Below are positions 45,528 to 53,893 of a DNA stretch of 64,000 nucleotides, piece after piece; position 1 is the first letter of the stretch; every line of letters begins with the position of its first letter. The stretch covers positions 248,001 to 312,000 of the forward strand of contig JACJZN010000006.1 of the NCBI GenBank assembly GCA_020635565.1, read 5' to 3'. The notes below the pieces were generated by a model. The model ran no database searches. It was given only the letters and a program-made list of their open reading frames with translations, and was not told the origin of the DNA. This DNA comes from Flavobacteriales bacterium (lineage in GTDB: Bacteria > Bacteroidota > Bacteroidia > Flavobacteriales_D > Parvicellaceae). Made by a program: the position numbers and the translations under genes.

Positions 45528-46235
45528 ATGAAAATCACGAATATTCTATTTTTAATCATCATCGTTCTTGCTAGTTCTTGTAGTACTTCAAAAGATGCTG
45601 GAACGAATAAATCAAAAAACAAATCAAAAATGAAACTAACAACAGAAGTAGATTCAGTTAGCTACAGCATTGGACTAAACATTGCTGAGAACCTATCAAA
45701 CCAAGGACTTGGTGAATTGAACATTGAAGCTTTGGCTAAAGGAATGGACGATTTCTTCGCAAAGAACGACCTTGCAATTTCTAAAGAACAAGGTGAGCAG
45801 ATCATTCAGTCATACATGCAGAGAAAGGCTATGGAAGCTGCAAACGTTAACAAGAAAGCTGGAGAAGAATTTTTATCTGAAAATGGAAAGAAAAATGGTG
45901 TTGTAACACTTCCTAGCGGAATGCAATATGAGATCATTGAAGCTGGAAACGGCCCCATCCCAAAGGCTTCTGACAAAGTAAGAACACACTATCATGGAAC
46001 TTTGATCGATGGAACGGTATTCGATAGTTCTATTGAAAGAGGACAGACGGCTACATTTGGAGTTACTCAAGTAATCCAAGGATGGCAAGAAGCTTTACAA
46101 TTGATGCCTGTTGGTTCTAAATGGAGATTGTACATCCCATACAACCTTGCGTATGGAGAAAGAGGTGCTGGAGGTCAGATTGGACCATTTGCTACCTTGA
46201 TCTTTGATATTGAATTGATCGAGATCGTTAAATAA
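45528..46235 (+). CDS. FKBP-type peptidyl-prolyl isomerase lipoprotein
   Basis: The 235-residue protein has a lipoprotein signal (ITNILFLIIIVLASSCSTS). A Lys/Ser/Asn-rich linker leads to an FKBP_N dimerisation domain (SYSIGLNIAENLSNQGL). The C-terminal FKBP domain has VRTHYHGTLIDGTVFDSS, FGVTQVIQGWQEALQLMPVG and IPYNLAYGERGAGG. It is similar to FkpA/Mip-type periplasmic foldases that assist proline isomerisation of exported proteins. A strong terminator follows. Confidence 0.93.
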   Translation: MKITNILFLIIIVLASSCSTSKDAGTNKSKNKSKMKLTTEVDSVSYSIGLNIAENLSNQGLGELNIEALAKGMDDFFAKNDLAISKEQGEQIIQSYMQRKAMEAANVNKKAGEEFLSENGKKNGVVTLPSGMQYEIIEAGNGPIPKASDKVRTHYHGTLIDGTVFDSSIERGQTATFGVTQVIQGWQEALQLMPVGSKWRLYIPYNLAYGERGAGGQIGPFATLIFDIELIEIVK

Positions 46236-46248
46236 CTAATTCCAACTT

Positions 46249-46281
46249 AAGCCCTGATTTAAAGATCAGGGCTTTTTTTTA
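46249..46281 (+). terminator. Terminator after the FKBP gene
   Basis: The stem AAGCCCTGAT/ATCAGGGCTT with a 6-base loop is followed by a run of Ts, 13 bases after the stop codon. Confidence 0.85.
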
Positions 46282-46286
46282 TTCGC

Positions 46287-46679
46287 ATGTCAAGAATCGA
46301 AACATTAGAAGCTCCATCTGTTAAAACGAAAAGCAAGACTAAGATCAAAATGCTTGAAGAACTCGAGCGTCAGACGATTGTGCACTGCAAACATTATTTA
46401 AATGCTGGAGATGGTATCCGAATCTGGAGATCAACCTTTTTAATCGAATATCCCAGTGGAAAAAAGAGGAAACTTCTGCATGCCGAGAATATCACTATGC
46501 ATCCAACCTGGACGATCATGGATCAATCCGGTAATTATCGATTCACTTTGTATTTTGAGGGGTTAAGTAAAGATTGTATCAAATTTGATCTTGTAGAGGA
46601 GATCCCACAACCTGGAGGTTTTGTGGTTAATGAAATTCCCAGAAATAAACAGGACGTTTATCGAGTAACAATAGCGTAA
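46287..46679 (+). CDS. Conserved hypothetical cytoplasmic protein
   Basis: Not recognised. The 130-residue soluble protein has a basic N-terminus (VKTKSKTKIKMLEELERQ) and a beta-rich middle (GIRIWRSTFLIEYPSGKKRKLL, YRFTLYFEGLSKDCIKFDLV). It has no signal peptide or membrane segment. The start lies only a few bases after the T-run of the upstream terminator, so it needs its own promoter or readthrough. The composition is ordinary for the genome, and it looks like a genuine lineage-specific gene. Confidence 0.6.
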   Translation: MSRIETLEAPSVKTKSKTKIKMLEELERQTIVHCKHYLNAGDGIRIWRSTFLIEYPSGKKRKLLHAENITMHPTWTIMDQSGNYRFTLYFEGLSKDCIKFDLVEEIPQPGGFVVNEIPRNKQDVYRVTIA

Positions 46680-46746
46680 AAGTAAATTATATTGCGGAAT
46701 GTGAAACAATTCAAATTTTGTGGCACAGAATTGGCATGAAAACTTT

Positions 46747-46754
46747 TATATTTG
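46747..46754 (+). promoter_or_regulatory. -7 box TATATTTG
   Basis: An exact TAnnTTTG match ends 19 bases before the ATG of the next gene. A -33 TTG at the standard distance is not evident. Confidence 0.4.
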
Positions 46755-46773
46755 TTAACTAAAATCGAATGAA

Positions 46774-47211
46774 ATGAAAAAACTCTACTTTTTATTATTC
46801 TTAAGTTTTATTGGGACATCGTTACTAGCTCAGACTGAAAGCGAGAGCTGTTATGAAAAGTACCGTAAAGTTTTTGAGAATAGAGGGGCTTATGAAGCTG
46901 AAGATGGTGTGCACGATAATGTGGTATTATCGATCAGACCAAAGAATGAACCAGCACAATGTATTTTGTGTAAGGTTACGATAAAAAATAGTGATGTAGT
47001 GGAGATCGCTGTTTACTATGAAGATGACACGAAAGAAGTAATGGAATTTCAATTTAAGGATAATATTGCTTGGACTATCTTCAATGGAATGTCTAGAACA
47101 AGAGTTACTGATAAAGATGAACAGATCAACTTAATGTTTACAGATCTTATCAAACCTAAGAAGAAAAAATACAAAGAAGCTCCGCTTCCTGATTTTGATC
47201 TAAACGATTAA
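46774..47211 (+). CDS. Secreted hypothetical protein
   Basis: Not recognised. The 145-residue product has a signal peptide (MKKLYFLLFLSFIGTSLLAQ). A small domain with three cysteines follows, including ESCYEKYRKVFENRGAYEAE and QCILCKVTIKNSD, and then a basic, proline-rich tail (KPKKKKYKEAP). It is probably periplasmic. It is followed by a terminator shared with the convergent PorT-like gene. Confidence 0.6.
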   Translation: MKKLYFLLFLSFIGTSLLAQTESESCYEKYRKVFENRGAYEAEDGVHDNVVLSIRPKNEPAQCILCKVTIKNSDVVEIAVYYEDDTKEVMEFQFKDNIAWTIFNGMSRTRVTDKDEQINLMFTDLIKPKKKKYKEAPLPDFDLND

Positions 47212-47235
47212 TAAACAAAATTCAAAGAGTTTAAG

Positions 47236-47264
47236 CGCATCTGATTTTCAGGTGCGTTTTTTTT
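47236..47264 (+). terminator. Terminator after the secreted protein gene
   Basis: The stem CGCATCTG/CAGGTGCG, including one G-T pair, has a 5-base loop and is followed by at least eight Ts. It ends at the 3' boundary of the convergent PorT-like gene. Confidence 0.75.
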
Positions 47265-47995
47265 TATCCCTCAAATGTGAGTGAAACGGTCCACACTTTA
47301 CTCCGAATCGCATCGACTGGAGAGGTGAATATCGTATTTTCCTGAATGAGTATATTCTTGAATCCCATTCCCATTTTTAATTCAACACCGAATTTAAAAT
47401 ACTGAAGAAAGAAGTCAAATCCCCCTCCTACTTCAATCCCGTAATCCGGCTTGGTCAATTTGATCACCTGCTCACTTGGAGAAGCATTATCGTTATCCAC
47501 CTTGTTATTACTCTGCATGTCGAGACCAAACCTACCCCCTCCCACAACGTACGCTGCGAAATTATTAATCCTTTGGGAGCGCATTTTCAGCAACAAAGGA
47601 AAATCTAGATAAGTTGACTGCACCGATTTGTACCAGTACGTATTTGTGTCTGGCTCCGTGAAGAAATTGTAGTTCATACTTCTTTCTTGAAATGAGAGTG
47701 TTGGCAGAAAACGAAGCTTGAACATCGGAGACCAATCCCAAGAGGTCACAATACCCAAATTAAACCCAGGTTTCTTTTGAACTCGTAGACTGATCAATGA
47801 GTCGGATTGAAATGTATTAGGTTTAACATCTACAAAGAAATCTGCTGAGTTATATCCCAGAATAAAACCGAAATGGAACTTTTGTTTATCAAAATTCTGT
47901 AAATTCTGTAGCGGTACTCGAGAGGGTTTTCTTTTTTGAGAATAACCAACTCCGACTACGGACATTAAAATCAATATGAGTAAATACTTCCTCAT
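47264..47995 (-). CDS. porT: PorT-like outer-membrane beta-barrel protein (type IX secretion)
   Basis: The ATG at 47995 gives a signal peptide (MRKYLLILILMSVVGVGYSQ); the frame extends 54 bases upstream without need. The ~243-residue barrel contains QKFHFGFILGYNSADF, DFPLLLKMRSQRINNFAAYV and GIEVGGGFDFFLQYFKFGVE, the arrangement of PorT/SprT, a component needed for type IX secretion and gliding. General porin-family barrels look similar, so the symbol is tentative. No other T9SS gene is in the window. Confidence 0.6.
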   Translation of the reverse strand: MRKYLLILILMSVVGVGYSQKRKPSRVPLQNLQNFDKQKFHFGFILGYNSADFFVDVKPNTFQSDSLISLRVQKKPGFNLGIVTSWDWSPMFKLRFLPTLSFQERSMNYNFFTEPDTNTYWYKSVQSTYLDFPLLLKMRSQRINNFAAYVVGGGRFGLDMQSNNKVDNDNASPSEQVIKLTKPDYGIEVGGGFDFFLQYFKFGVELKMGMGFKNILIQENTIFTSPVDAIRSKVWTVSLTFEG

Positions 47996-48101
47996 TGGGC
48001 GTGCAAATATAGTGAACGAATGAAAATAGAAATTGTTGCTTAGGTGCAAATTGCATTCCCAATTCTTTATTAATAACTTAGGGCCACGAAAATAAAGAAA
48101 A

Positions 48102-48743
48102 ATGAACGCTGATATTACTCGCTACATAGAACATGCTGACCAATGGAAAACAGAAATGGAGCAAATGCGTACCATTCTTCTTGAATGCGGATTGGAAGAG
48201 GAATACAAATGGAAACAACCTTGTTATTCTTATCAAGGAAAGAACGTTGCTATAATTGCCAAGTTTAAAAATTATTGCGCGATAAGTTTCTTCAAAGGAG
48301 TGTTTTTGAGTGACGAAGAAAAAGTTCTTGAGGCTCCAGGCGAAAATTCCAGAACGGTAAGAATGATCAAATTCAAAGATCCTGAAAGAAATCAATTGAA
48401 TAAAGATTTAATCAAAAGATACATCTTCGAAGCTATTGAAGTAGAGAAAGCAGGACTGAAGGTTGATGCTCCAAAAGAGGAGCAATTAGTCTATCCTGAA
48501 GAACTGTTAGCTAAAATGGAAGCCGATTCCAAATTCAAACAAGCATTCGAAAATCTAACTCCCGGACGTAAAAGAGCCTATATCATGTTCTTCGATCAGG
48601 CTAAACAGTCTAAAACAAAAACAGACCGAATCCACAAATTCGAAAAACGAATACTGATGGGAAAAGGAATGAATGATTGCATTTGCGGGTTGTCCAAGCG
48701 AATGCCGGGCTGTGATGGATCACATAAGCAGTTAGATACCTAA
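48102..48743 (+). CDS. YdeI/OmpD-associated family protein with C-terminal CDGSH motif
   Basis: The 213-residue protein has a DUF1801-type N-terminal domain (DQWKTEMEQMRTILLECGLE, KWKQPCYSYQGKNVAII) and a YdeI-type helical part (FKQAFENLTPGRKRAYIMFF). At its end residues 193-208 read CICGLSKRMPGCDGSH, a perfect match to C-x-C-x2-S/T-x3-P-x-C-D-G-S-H, the 2Fe-2S-binding motif of CDGSH/mitoNEET proteins. The enzyme or binding role of YdeI proteins is unknown. The motif suggests that this member binds a redox- or acid-labile cluster. Confidence 0.8.
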   Translation: MNADITRYIEHADQWKTEMEQMRTILLECGLEEEYKWKQPCYSYQGKNVAIIAKFKNYCAISFFKGVFLSDEEKVLEAPGENSRTVRMIKFKDPERNQLNKDLIKRYIFEAIEVEKAGLKVDAPKEEQLVYPEELLAKMEADSKFKQAFENLTPGRKRAYIMFFDQAKQSKTKTDRIHKFEKRILMGKGMNDCICGLSKRMPGCDGSHKQLDT

Positions 48744-48820
48744 AGTACGTATTTCATTATTTGCTATTTCTAAAGAAAATTCGCAGTTTATATATTCGAA
48801 TATTCTTTATTAATGTGTCG

Positions 48821-49333
48821 ATGAAAATTGTTTTCTTCCTTTTTCTACTACTCCTAATAAACTGTTGGTATTCTCAGGAATCAAAAGACACGATTTCCCA
48901 GACTTCAAGAAACAACATATATTTTGAAATTGCAGGTCAATCAGGTTTCTTTTCTCTGAACTATGAAAGATTGTTCACCACTAGGAACAAGAAAATCTTA
49001 CTGGCTGGACGTAGTAGCATCTATTATTTTAATATGTACGTTTTAGGACATAAAAGCTCTTCTATCGGTTCTCCATTTTCCATTAGCCTATTATCAGGTA
49101 AGACCAGACATAAAATTGAGCTCGGAATAAGTACAAGTATTGATTTTTCATGGTCTTCAACTAATTCATCAAAAAGCTTATTGAATTGCTTAATCCTAGG
49201 ATATCGATTACAACCAAAATATAAAGATGTTATCATTAGAATAACCTATTGTCCCTATCTCTTCTACGATCTTAATGATAATGAATCTCACAGAAGTCAT
49301 TGGGGAGGATTCAGTTTTGGATACTGTTTCTGA
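48821..49333 (+). CDS. Small outer-membrane-type beta protein
   Basis: Not recognised as a named family. The ATG at 48821 gives a signal peptide (MKIVFFLFLLLLINCWYSQ); upstream codons in the same frame are less plausible. The remaining ~150 residues form alternating strands (NNIYFEIAGQSGFFSLNYERLF, HWGGFSFGYCF at the end), suggesting a small barrel. Its last 23 bases overlap the 3' end of the convergent murI gene. Confidence 0.6.
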   Translation: MKIVFFLFLLLLINCWYSQESKDTISQTSRNNIYFEIAGQSGFFSLNYERLFTTRNKKILLAGRSSIYYFNMYVLGHKSSSIGSPFSISLLSGKTRHKIELGISTSIDFSWSSTNSSKSLLNCLILGYRLQPKYKDVIIRITYCPYLFYDLNDNESHRSHWGGFSFGYCF

Positions 49334-50027
49334 CGTTCTTCAATTGAAGACCCCAGACTTTTTCAGCAGAACTTTCCATTTCCTTAATATTCCCTGAAGT
49401 GTGAAAATCGGCTTTGCAATTTCCATCCATAGGAAAAGAAACCTTTTCAAATAGATTATTTACTGGATCAATAAATAATTTGGTGGGATACAATTTCCTG
49501 AAAACAGGGATCAATACAGGGTAATGCGTACAGGCCAAGACAATGAGCTCTGAAGATGATATCGGTTCAACCACATTCCTTATCGTTTCCTCCACCTCTG
49601 CTCCTACAATGATTCCACTTTCAACTAATGCGGATAAAGGCTGAGCAACACTTCCTAAATGACCATACCCAAGATCATAGATGCCACTTTCTATAGTTCT
49701 GATACCACCTATTATACCAACTGCCTGATTACGATTATCTTCCACCACTCGTCTAACCGCAGTGGCAATTATCACGATTGGTCCCTGTTCTTGCACAACC
49801 GTACTCAATGCATTGCACGCCACTATGATCTGATCTACTTCTTCATCTTCAAAAAAAGACTTTACCTTCAGCCACCTCTCATGAAGTTCGTCCTTAGGAA
49901 CTTTTCCATAGGGTGTATATCCAGAATCTGAAAAATAGACTATATCGGCATTTGAACCTCTTTTTCTAAGCTCTTTGTATACACCTAGCCCTCCAATTCC
50001 CCAATCGCAAATACCAATTTTAGCCAT
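49311..50027 (-). CDS. murI: Glutamate racemase family protein
   Basis: Asp/Glu racemase superfamily enzyme of 238 residues, expected to make D-glutamate for peptidoglycan. The start GICDWGIGGLGVYKEL, the first catalytic cysteine in IVACNALST and the second in LACTHYPVL are visible, with DSGYTPYGKVP between. It deviates somewhat from typical MurI (IACNTAS becomes VACNALS) and is slightly short, so another racemase specificity is possible. It is the last gene of a five-gene minus-strand cluster; its ATG shares one base with the preceding stop region. Confidence 0.82.
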   Translation of the reverse strand: MAKIGICDWGIGGLGVYKELRKRGSNADIVYFSDSGYTPYGKVPKDELHERWLKVKSFFEDEEVDQIIVACNALSTVVQEQGPIVIIATAVRRVVEDNRNQAVGIIGGIRTIESGIYDLGYGHLGSVAQPLSALVESGIIVGAEVEETIRNVVEPISSSELIVLACTHYPVLIPVFRKLYPTKLFIDPVNNLFEKVSFPMDGNCKADFHTSGNIKEMESSAEKVWGLQLKNVRNSIQN

Positions 50028-51331
50028 TAGGGATAAGTTAAATGAATGTCGTTAATATGTTGAATATCTCCACTATCAAAAGCGATAATGGAAGAATGAA
50101 ATCCGACATTGATCTTCTCAATTTTCCTTCCCGGGAATCTGCTTTCCAAATACCATTTCATCTCATGTTCCGCTCGAATTGGATTGTAGTGCAACATTTT
50201 CTTCCAATCCGGATGCGCAACCAATTTTGCCAATGCCTGAGCAAATTGAGGATATTTTTTCAATTGTTTCTTTTGCTTAAATTTATCTAAAAGAAGGCGT
50301 GGATATTGAATTGGTTTCGCGGGAACAGCTATCATATCTAAGATTAGAATTCTTCCTCCTGGTCTTAAAACTCTTTTGATTTCATCCATCAATGGATCCC
50401 AATCCAAATAACGAAATGACAACATCGAAATTATTAAGTCTACACTTTGATCATCCAATGGCAATTGAGGACCATCTACTTGTTTGAACTCCAAATTTTG
50501 GTTGACTGCGTTGTTCTTTTTTGCAAATTCTAATAAGTCCTTAGAAAGATCTATTCCTACCCCACTTTTGATTCTTGGAGCCAATTCCTTCAATAAGGCA
50601 CCGTTACCGCAACCAATATCTAGCACATCGATATCTTGCCTTTTTGGAAGATGCTCTCTGATCCATTTCCACTCGTCCTCCCTCACCTTGATATCCTGAA
50701 ATACTGCATCATATAAATGTGCTACATTGTTATAGGTTCTATCTACTTGTTCTGCTTGAAATTCAAATTTCTTCAACTTCTCTAATCCTTTTCCAAAGAG
50801 ATGCTTATTGATAGCTCCAATCAACCCATGCGACTTCTTGCCTGCGCAACCGATAGCATACATTGGAACTGAATTGGTTCTGATCCTCTGATACTTTAGC
50901 TTAGACCTAGTAAAAGCAGTATAATTCTGATAACCGTATGCTGTAACTTGCTTTGTCCTCGAAAAAAAAGGAGCAAACCATCTAGCAGACCTGCAACAGT
51001 GAAAATAAGCCTCACCGTTCTTGGAAAAAGGGATCACTAACTTCTCGATCTCAAAAGGACTAAACTGCTCTGGGTAATCCGTGGTTCCATACATTGGCCC
51101 ATACATTCCTGAATGACCAATGAAATGATAAGCTTTAATTTGTTGACCTTTATCACTTATTTCATTGAAGATCTTAACTAAATCCTTTTTTCCAAAGATG
51201 GATTCAATTCTCACCTCATCGTCAGGATGATTCAGTTTTAACTCGTGATACATCGTTTGAGCGATTACGGCAAACTGCTCACTTCCTTTTCGATAATGGG
51301 TGGTATGAACGATCAGATGAACTTGTTTCAT
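50027..51331 (-). CDS. Possible caspase-like N-terminal domain fused to a class I SAM methyltransferase
   Basis: The 434-residue protein has two clear halves. Residues 1-~190 have alternating strands and helices, with YHFIGHSGMYG (His73) and, about 40 residues later, AYFHCCRSARWFAPFF (Cys112/Cys113). This His-then-Cys order and spacing resemble caspase-like/CHAT peptidases. Residues ~195-434 are a SAM-dependent methyltransferase: VLDIGCGNGALLKEL (motif I, residues 236-250), the VGIDLS acidic strand and LRPGGRILILDM. The gene overlaps the TrmH gene by 4 bases upstream and murI by one base downstream. The peptidase assignment is inference; the domain might only be structurally related. Confidence 0.65.
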   Translation of the reverse strand: MKQVHLIVHTTHYRKGSEQFAVIAQTMYHELKLNHPDDEVRIESIFGKKDLVKIFNEISDKGQQIKAYHFIGHSGMYGPMYGTTDYPEQFSPFEIEKLVIPFSKNGEAYFHCCRSARWFAPFFSRTKQVTAYGYQNYTAFTRSKLKYQRIRTNSVPMYAIGCAGKKSHGLIGAINKHLFGKGLEKLKKFEFQAEQVDRTYNNVAHLYDAVFQDIKVREDEWKWIREHLPKRQDIDVLDIGCGNGALLKELAPRIKSGVGIDLSKDLLEFAKKNNAVNQNLEFKQVDGPQLPLDDQSVDLIISMLSFRYLDWDPLMDEIKRVLRPGGRILILDMIAVPAKPIQYPRLLLDKFKQKKQLKKYPQFAQALAKLVAHPDWKKMLHYNPIRAEHEMKWYLESRFPGRKIEKINVGFHSSIIAFDSGDIQHINDIHLTYP

Positions 51332-52029
51332 TTTAGCTCTTGTAGTCTTTTAAATTCGTGCTCAAATTTATCGATCGATCCTAAACGAAATTTAGTCCAT
51401 TCATGAATAATCAACTTCTTTTCTTCTTCCTTCAATTTCCAATCAAAATCCATCTTTCTTAATTTCTCTGCCAATACTGACAAACAAATTGCAGCACTTA
51501 CCGAAATATTGAAACTTTCGGTGAAACCATACATCGGAATTCTAAGAAATCCATCCGCATGTTTGCGAACAACATCTGTTATTCCATTTTTCTCATTTCC
51601 AAAAATTAGAGCAACAGGCTCTTCAATCGAAAGATCATATAAACTTATGTCATCCGTATGTGGTGTGGTGGCTATTATTTTATAGCCTTTCTTTTTTAAA
51701 TGCAACATACAAGCTTCTGAGTTATGTTCAAGCTCGTTGTGTTTGATTATATTGACCCATTGTCCACTGCCTAATGCCACTTTTGGATTGACCTTATATT
51801 TGTTTCTATTCTCGATGATATGAACATCTTGAATACCAAAACAATCACAAGTTCTAACCACTGCACTGGCATTATGAGGCTGATATATATCTTCTATCGC
51901 AATGGTAATATGACGGGTTCTCTCTTCGATTACGGTCTTCATGACTTCTTTTCGTTCCGGAGTAAGAAACTGTGCTAAGAATTCCTGAAATTCGTCTGAA
52001 TAGGGTAATGTTCCTTTGTTTTCTTTCAT
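51328..52029 (-). CDS. TrmH/SpoU family RNA 2'-O-methyltransferase
   Basis: The 233-residue SPOUT-fold enzyme transfers a methyl group to ribose 2'-OH in tRNA or rRNA. The family motifs are present: ITIAEDIYQPHNASAVVRTC-like motif 1 (here IAIEDIYQPHNASAVVRTC), LIFGNEKNGITDVV (motif 2) and IPMYGFTESFNISVSAAICL (motif 3). The N-terminal region contains TPERKEVMKTVIEERTRHIT, close to tRNA Gm18 methylase TrmH. It overlaps the downstream caspase-like/methyltransferase gene by 4 bases and abuts the desuccinylase-like gene. Confidence 0.9.
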   Translation of the reverse strand: MKENKGTLPYSDEFQEFLAQFLTPERKEVMKTVIEERTRHITIAIEDIYQPHNASAVVRTCDCFGIQDVHIIENRNKYKVNPKVALGSGQWVNIIKHNELEHNSEACMLHLKKKGYKIIATTPHTDDISLYDLSIEEPVALIFGNEKNGITDVVRKHADGFLRIPMYGFTESFNISVSAAICLSVLAEKLRKMDFDWKLKEEEKKLIIHEWTKFRLGSIDKFEHEFKRLQELK

Positions 52030-52968
52030 TTATGCTTCGAAGCCTACGTGATAGATCGCATCACCTTTGTGCACTACTGGCATATTATTGTGTCCGTAAA
52101 TATAACCTGAAAACGAAGCTTTGATCTTCGACTCTTTCACCCCATAAGGATCTGTTATATGTCCTAATATCTCTCCTTTTTTCACAAAATCACCGGCCTT
52201 CTTATAGGATATCAAGATCCCTGACTGACTAGCTCTAATCCATCTGTTTGTTTCTAAGATAATTGGATCCTTCGGTGTCAAGGGTTGTTTATCGATCATC
52301 CCCAAACTACTCATTACGCGATGGATTCCGTTTAACCCTTCTTGGATCGCAAAAGAATCCAATCTTAATGACTCTCCTCCTTCATACACCATCATGGGTA
52401 TCCCTCTTTTGTTGCATTCCTTACGAAGAGACTTATTGATCATATCACTTTTAATGATGAAGGGGGCTCCAAATAACTCAGCCAACTTGTACGCATCTAC
52501 GTCATTCTCACTTACTCTGAGTTGCGGGTAATTGTAGATACTTCCACCTCCTGTATGAAAATCGATTCCAAAATCACACACGGGTAAAAAGTGCTTGGTT
52601 AGCATATAAGCTACAATTGACGCAAGGGACCCCCTTGAGGAACCTGGAAAGCTTCTGTTTACATCTTTTCCATCCGGAAGATCACGGGAAAAATTTATAA
52701 ATCCATGAATATTCACAAGCGGAACTGCAATGACACTTCCATGTTTTAAATGTCTGAAATAACCAACTTTTACAGCTCTTCGAACAATCTCCACTCCATT
52801 CACTTCATTTCCGTGAACACCTCCAAGCAGCAGCATCGTTGGTCCAGGATTTTTACTTCTAAAGACGTGAGCAAATAGATTTATGGTGGTTCCAGAGGGT
52901 AGAGAACCTACTTTAATTTTAACGGTTTCATGTTTTCCCAATGGGATCTCAGTACCGTTAATATTCAT
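52030..52968 (-). CDS. Succinylglutamate desuccinylase/aspartoacylase family zinc hydrolase
   Basis: M14-related zinc hydrolase with the signature LLGGVHGNEVNGVEIVRRA (His and Glu ligands) and IDFHTGGGS (third ligand region). A C-terminal beta domain contains HITDPYGVKESKIKASFSGY, which resembles a lipoyl-like fold. The ATG at 52968 (MNINGTEIPLG) matches the family start and avoids overlap with rimK; an ATG at 52995 is the alternative. Pairing with rimK is common in gammaproteobacteria and Bacteroidetes and suggests removal or processing of a glutamate-type modification. Confidence 0.88.
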   Translation of the reverse strand: MNINGTEIPLGKHETVKIKVGSLPSGTTINLFAHVFRSKNPGPTMLLLGGVHGNEVNGVEIVRRAVKVGYFRHLKHGSVIAVPLVNIHGFINFSRDLPDGKDVNRSFPGSSRGSLASIVAYMLTKHFLPVCDFGIDFHTGGGSIYNYPQLRVSENDVDAYKLAELFGAPFIIKSDMINKSLRKECNKRGIPMMVYEGGESLRLDSFAIQEGLNGIHRVMSSLGMIDKQPLTPKDPIILETNRWIRASQSGILISYKKAGDFVKKGEILGHITDPYGVKESKIKASFSGYIYGHNNMPVVHKGDAIYHVGFEA

Positions 52969-52975
52969 GATATTA

Positions 52976-53857
52976 TCAACTTTGCTTGAATTCATTCTCG
53001 AGATAAATAATTATTTCTTTGGCCACATCCAATTTGGTACAACCTTCCATTCCTTCAATTCCTGGAGAGGAATTTACTTCAATTACTTTGGGTCCTGATT
53101 CAGAAATAAGCATGTCTACTCCTGCAATTCCCAATCCTAAAGTTTGTGCCGATCGAACTGCCGCTTCTTCCTCTTCTGGTGTTAGAATGATCTTTTCTCC
53201 TCTACCACCTCGGTGAATATTACTTCTAAATTCACCTTCCGGTGCAACTCGTTTCATAGAAGCCACTACTCTACCTCCAACAACAATGGCTCTCACATCT
53301 ATTCCAGAAGATTCTTTAACGAATTCTTGAATAATCACTCTTGCCTCCAATTGGCTAAATGCCTCCAGAACTGATTGTGCTCCTTTGTTGGTTTCCTGTA
53401 ACAACACACCCAGACCTTGAGTTCCTTCTAATAATTTGATGATCAATGGTGCATTTCCCACAGCTTTGATCAAGTCGTCACTATTGTTGTTAGAACCTGC
53501 AAAACCTGTAATAGGCATATCAATTCCTTCATTATTGAGCAATTGTAAACACTTGAATTTATCTCGTGATCTCAACAAAGCATCTGAATCAACCGCTGAA
53601 AAAACATTCAGCATTTGAAACTGTCTGACAACTGCTGCCCCATAAAAGGTATAGGACGCACCAATTCTCGGAATAATAGCATCGGGCAATGCTAAGGTTC
53701 CATTGTTGTAGACAATGCGACTTTTACCTTTCTCCAGAACAAGAGATGTGTTCAAATAATCCAAAGGTCGGATATCATGACCTCTGTATCGGCCTGCCTC
53801 CAGAATTCTTCTGGAAGAATATAGACCAGCGTTTCGTGTTAGTAAGTATATTTTCAT
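52976..53857 (-). CDS. rimK: RimK family ATP-grasp alpha-L-glutamate ligase
   Basis: The 293-residue ATP-grasp enzyme ligates glutamate to a carboxyl end; E. coli RimK modifies ribosomal protein S6. The N-terminal pre-ATP domain (NAGLYSSRRILEAGRYRGHD) and the ATP-binding part (PLIIKLLEGTQGLGV, VKESSGIDVRAIVVGGRVVA) are visible. The C-terminal metal-binding segment is VIEVNSSPGIEGMEG. It is the first gene of the cluster with desuccinylase-like, TrmH, caspase-like/methyltransferase and murI genes, which share a glutamate or translation theme. Confidence 0.93.
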   Translation of the reverse strand: MKIYLLTRNAGLYSSRRILEAGRYRGHDIRPLDYLNTSLVLEKGKSRIVYNNGTLALPDAIIPRIGASYTFYGAAVVRQFQMLNVFSAVDSDALLRSRDKFKCLQLLNNEGIDMPITGFAGSNNNSDDLIKAVGNAPLIIKLLEGTQGLGVLLQETNKGAQSVLEAFSQLEARVIIQEFVKESSGIDVRAIVVGGRVVASMKRVAPEGEFRSNIHRGGRGEKIILTPEEEEAAVRSAQTLGLGIAGVDMLISESGPKVIEVNSSPGIEGMEGCTKLDVAKEIIIYLENEFKQS

Positions 53858-53893
53858 TGGGTTATTATGTCGAAGCTAAATTAATTCAAAGAA

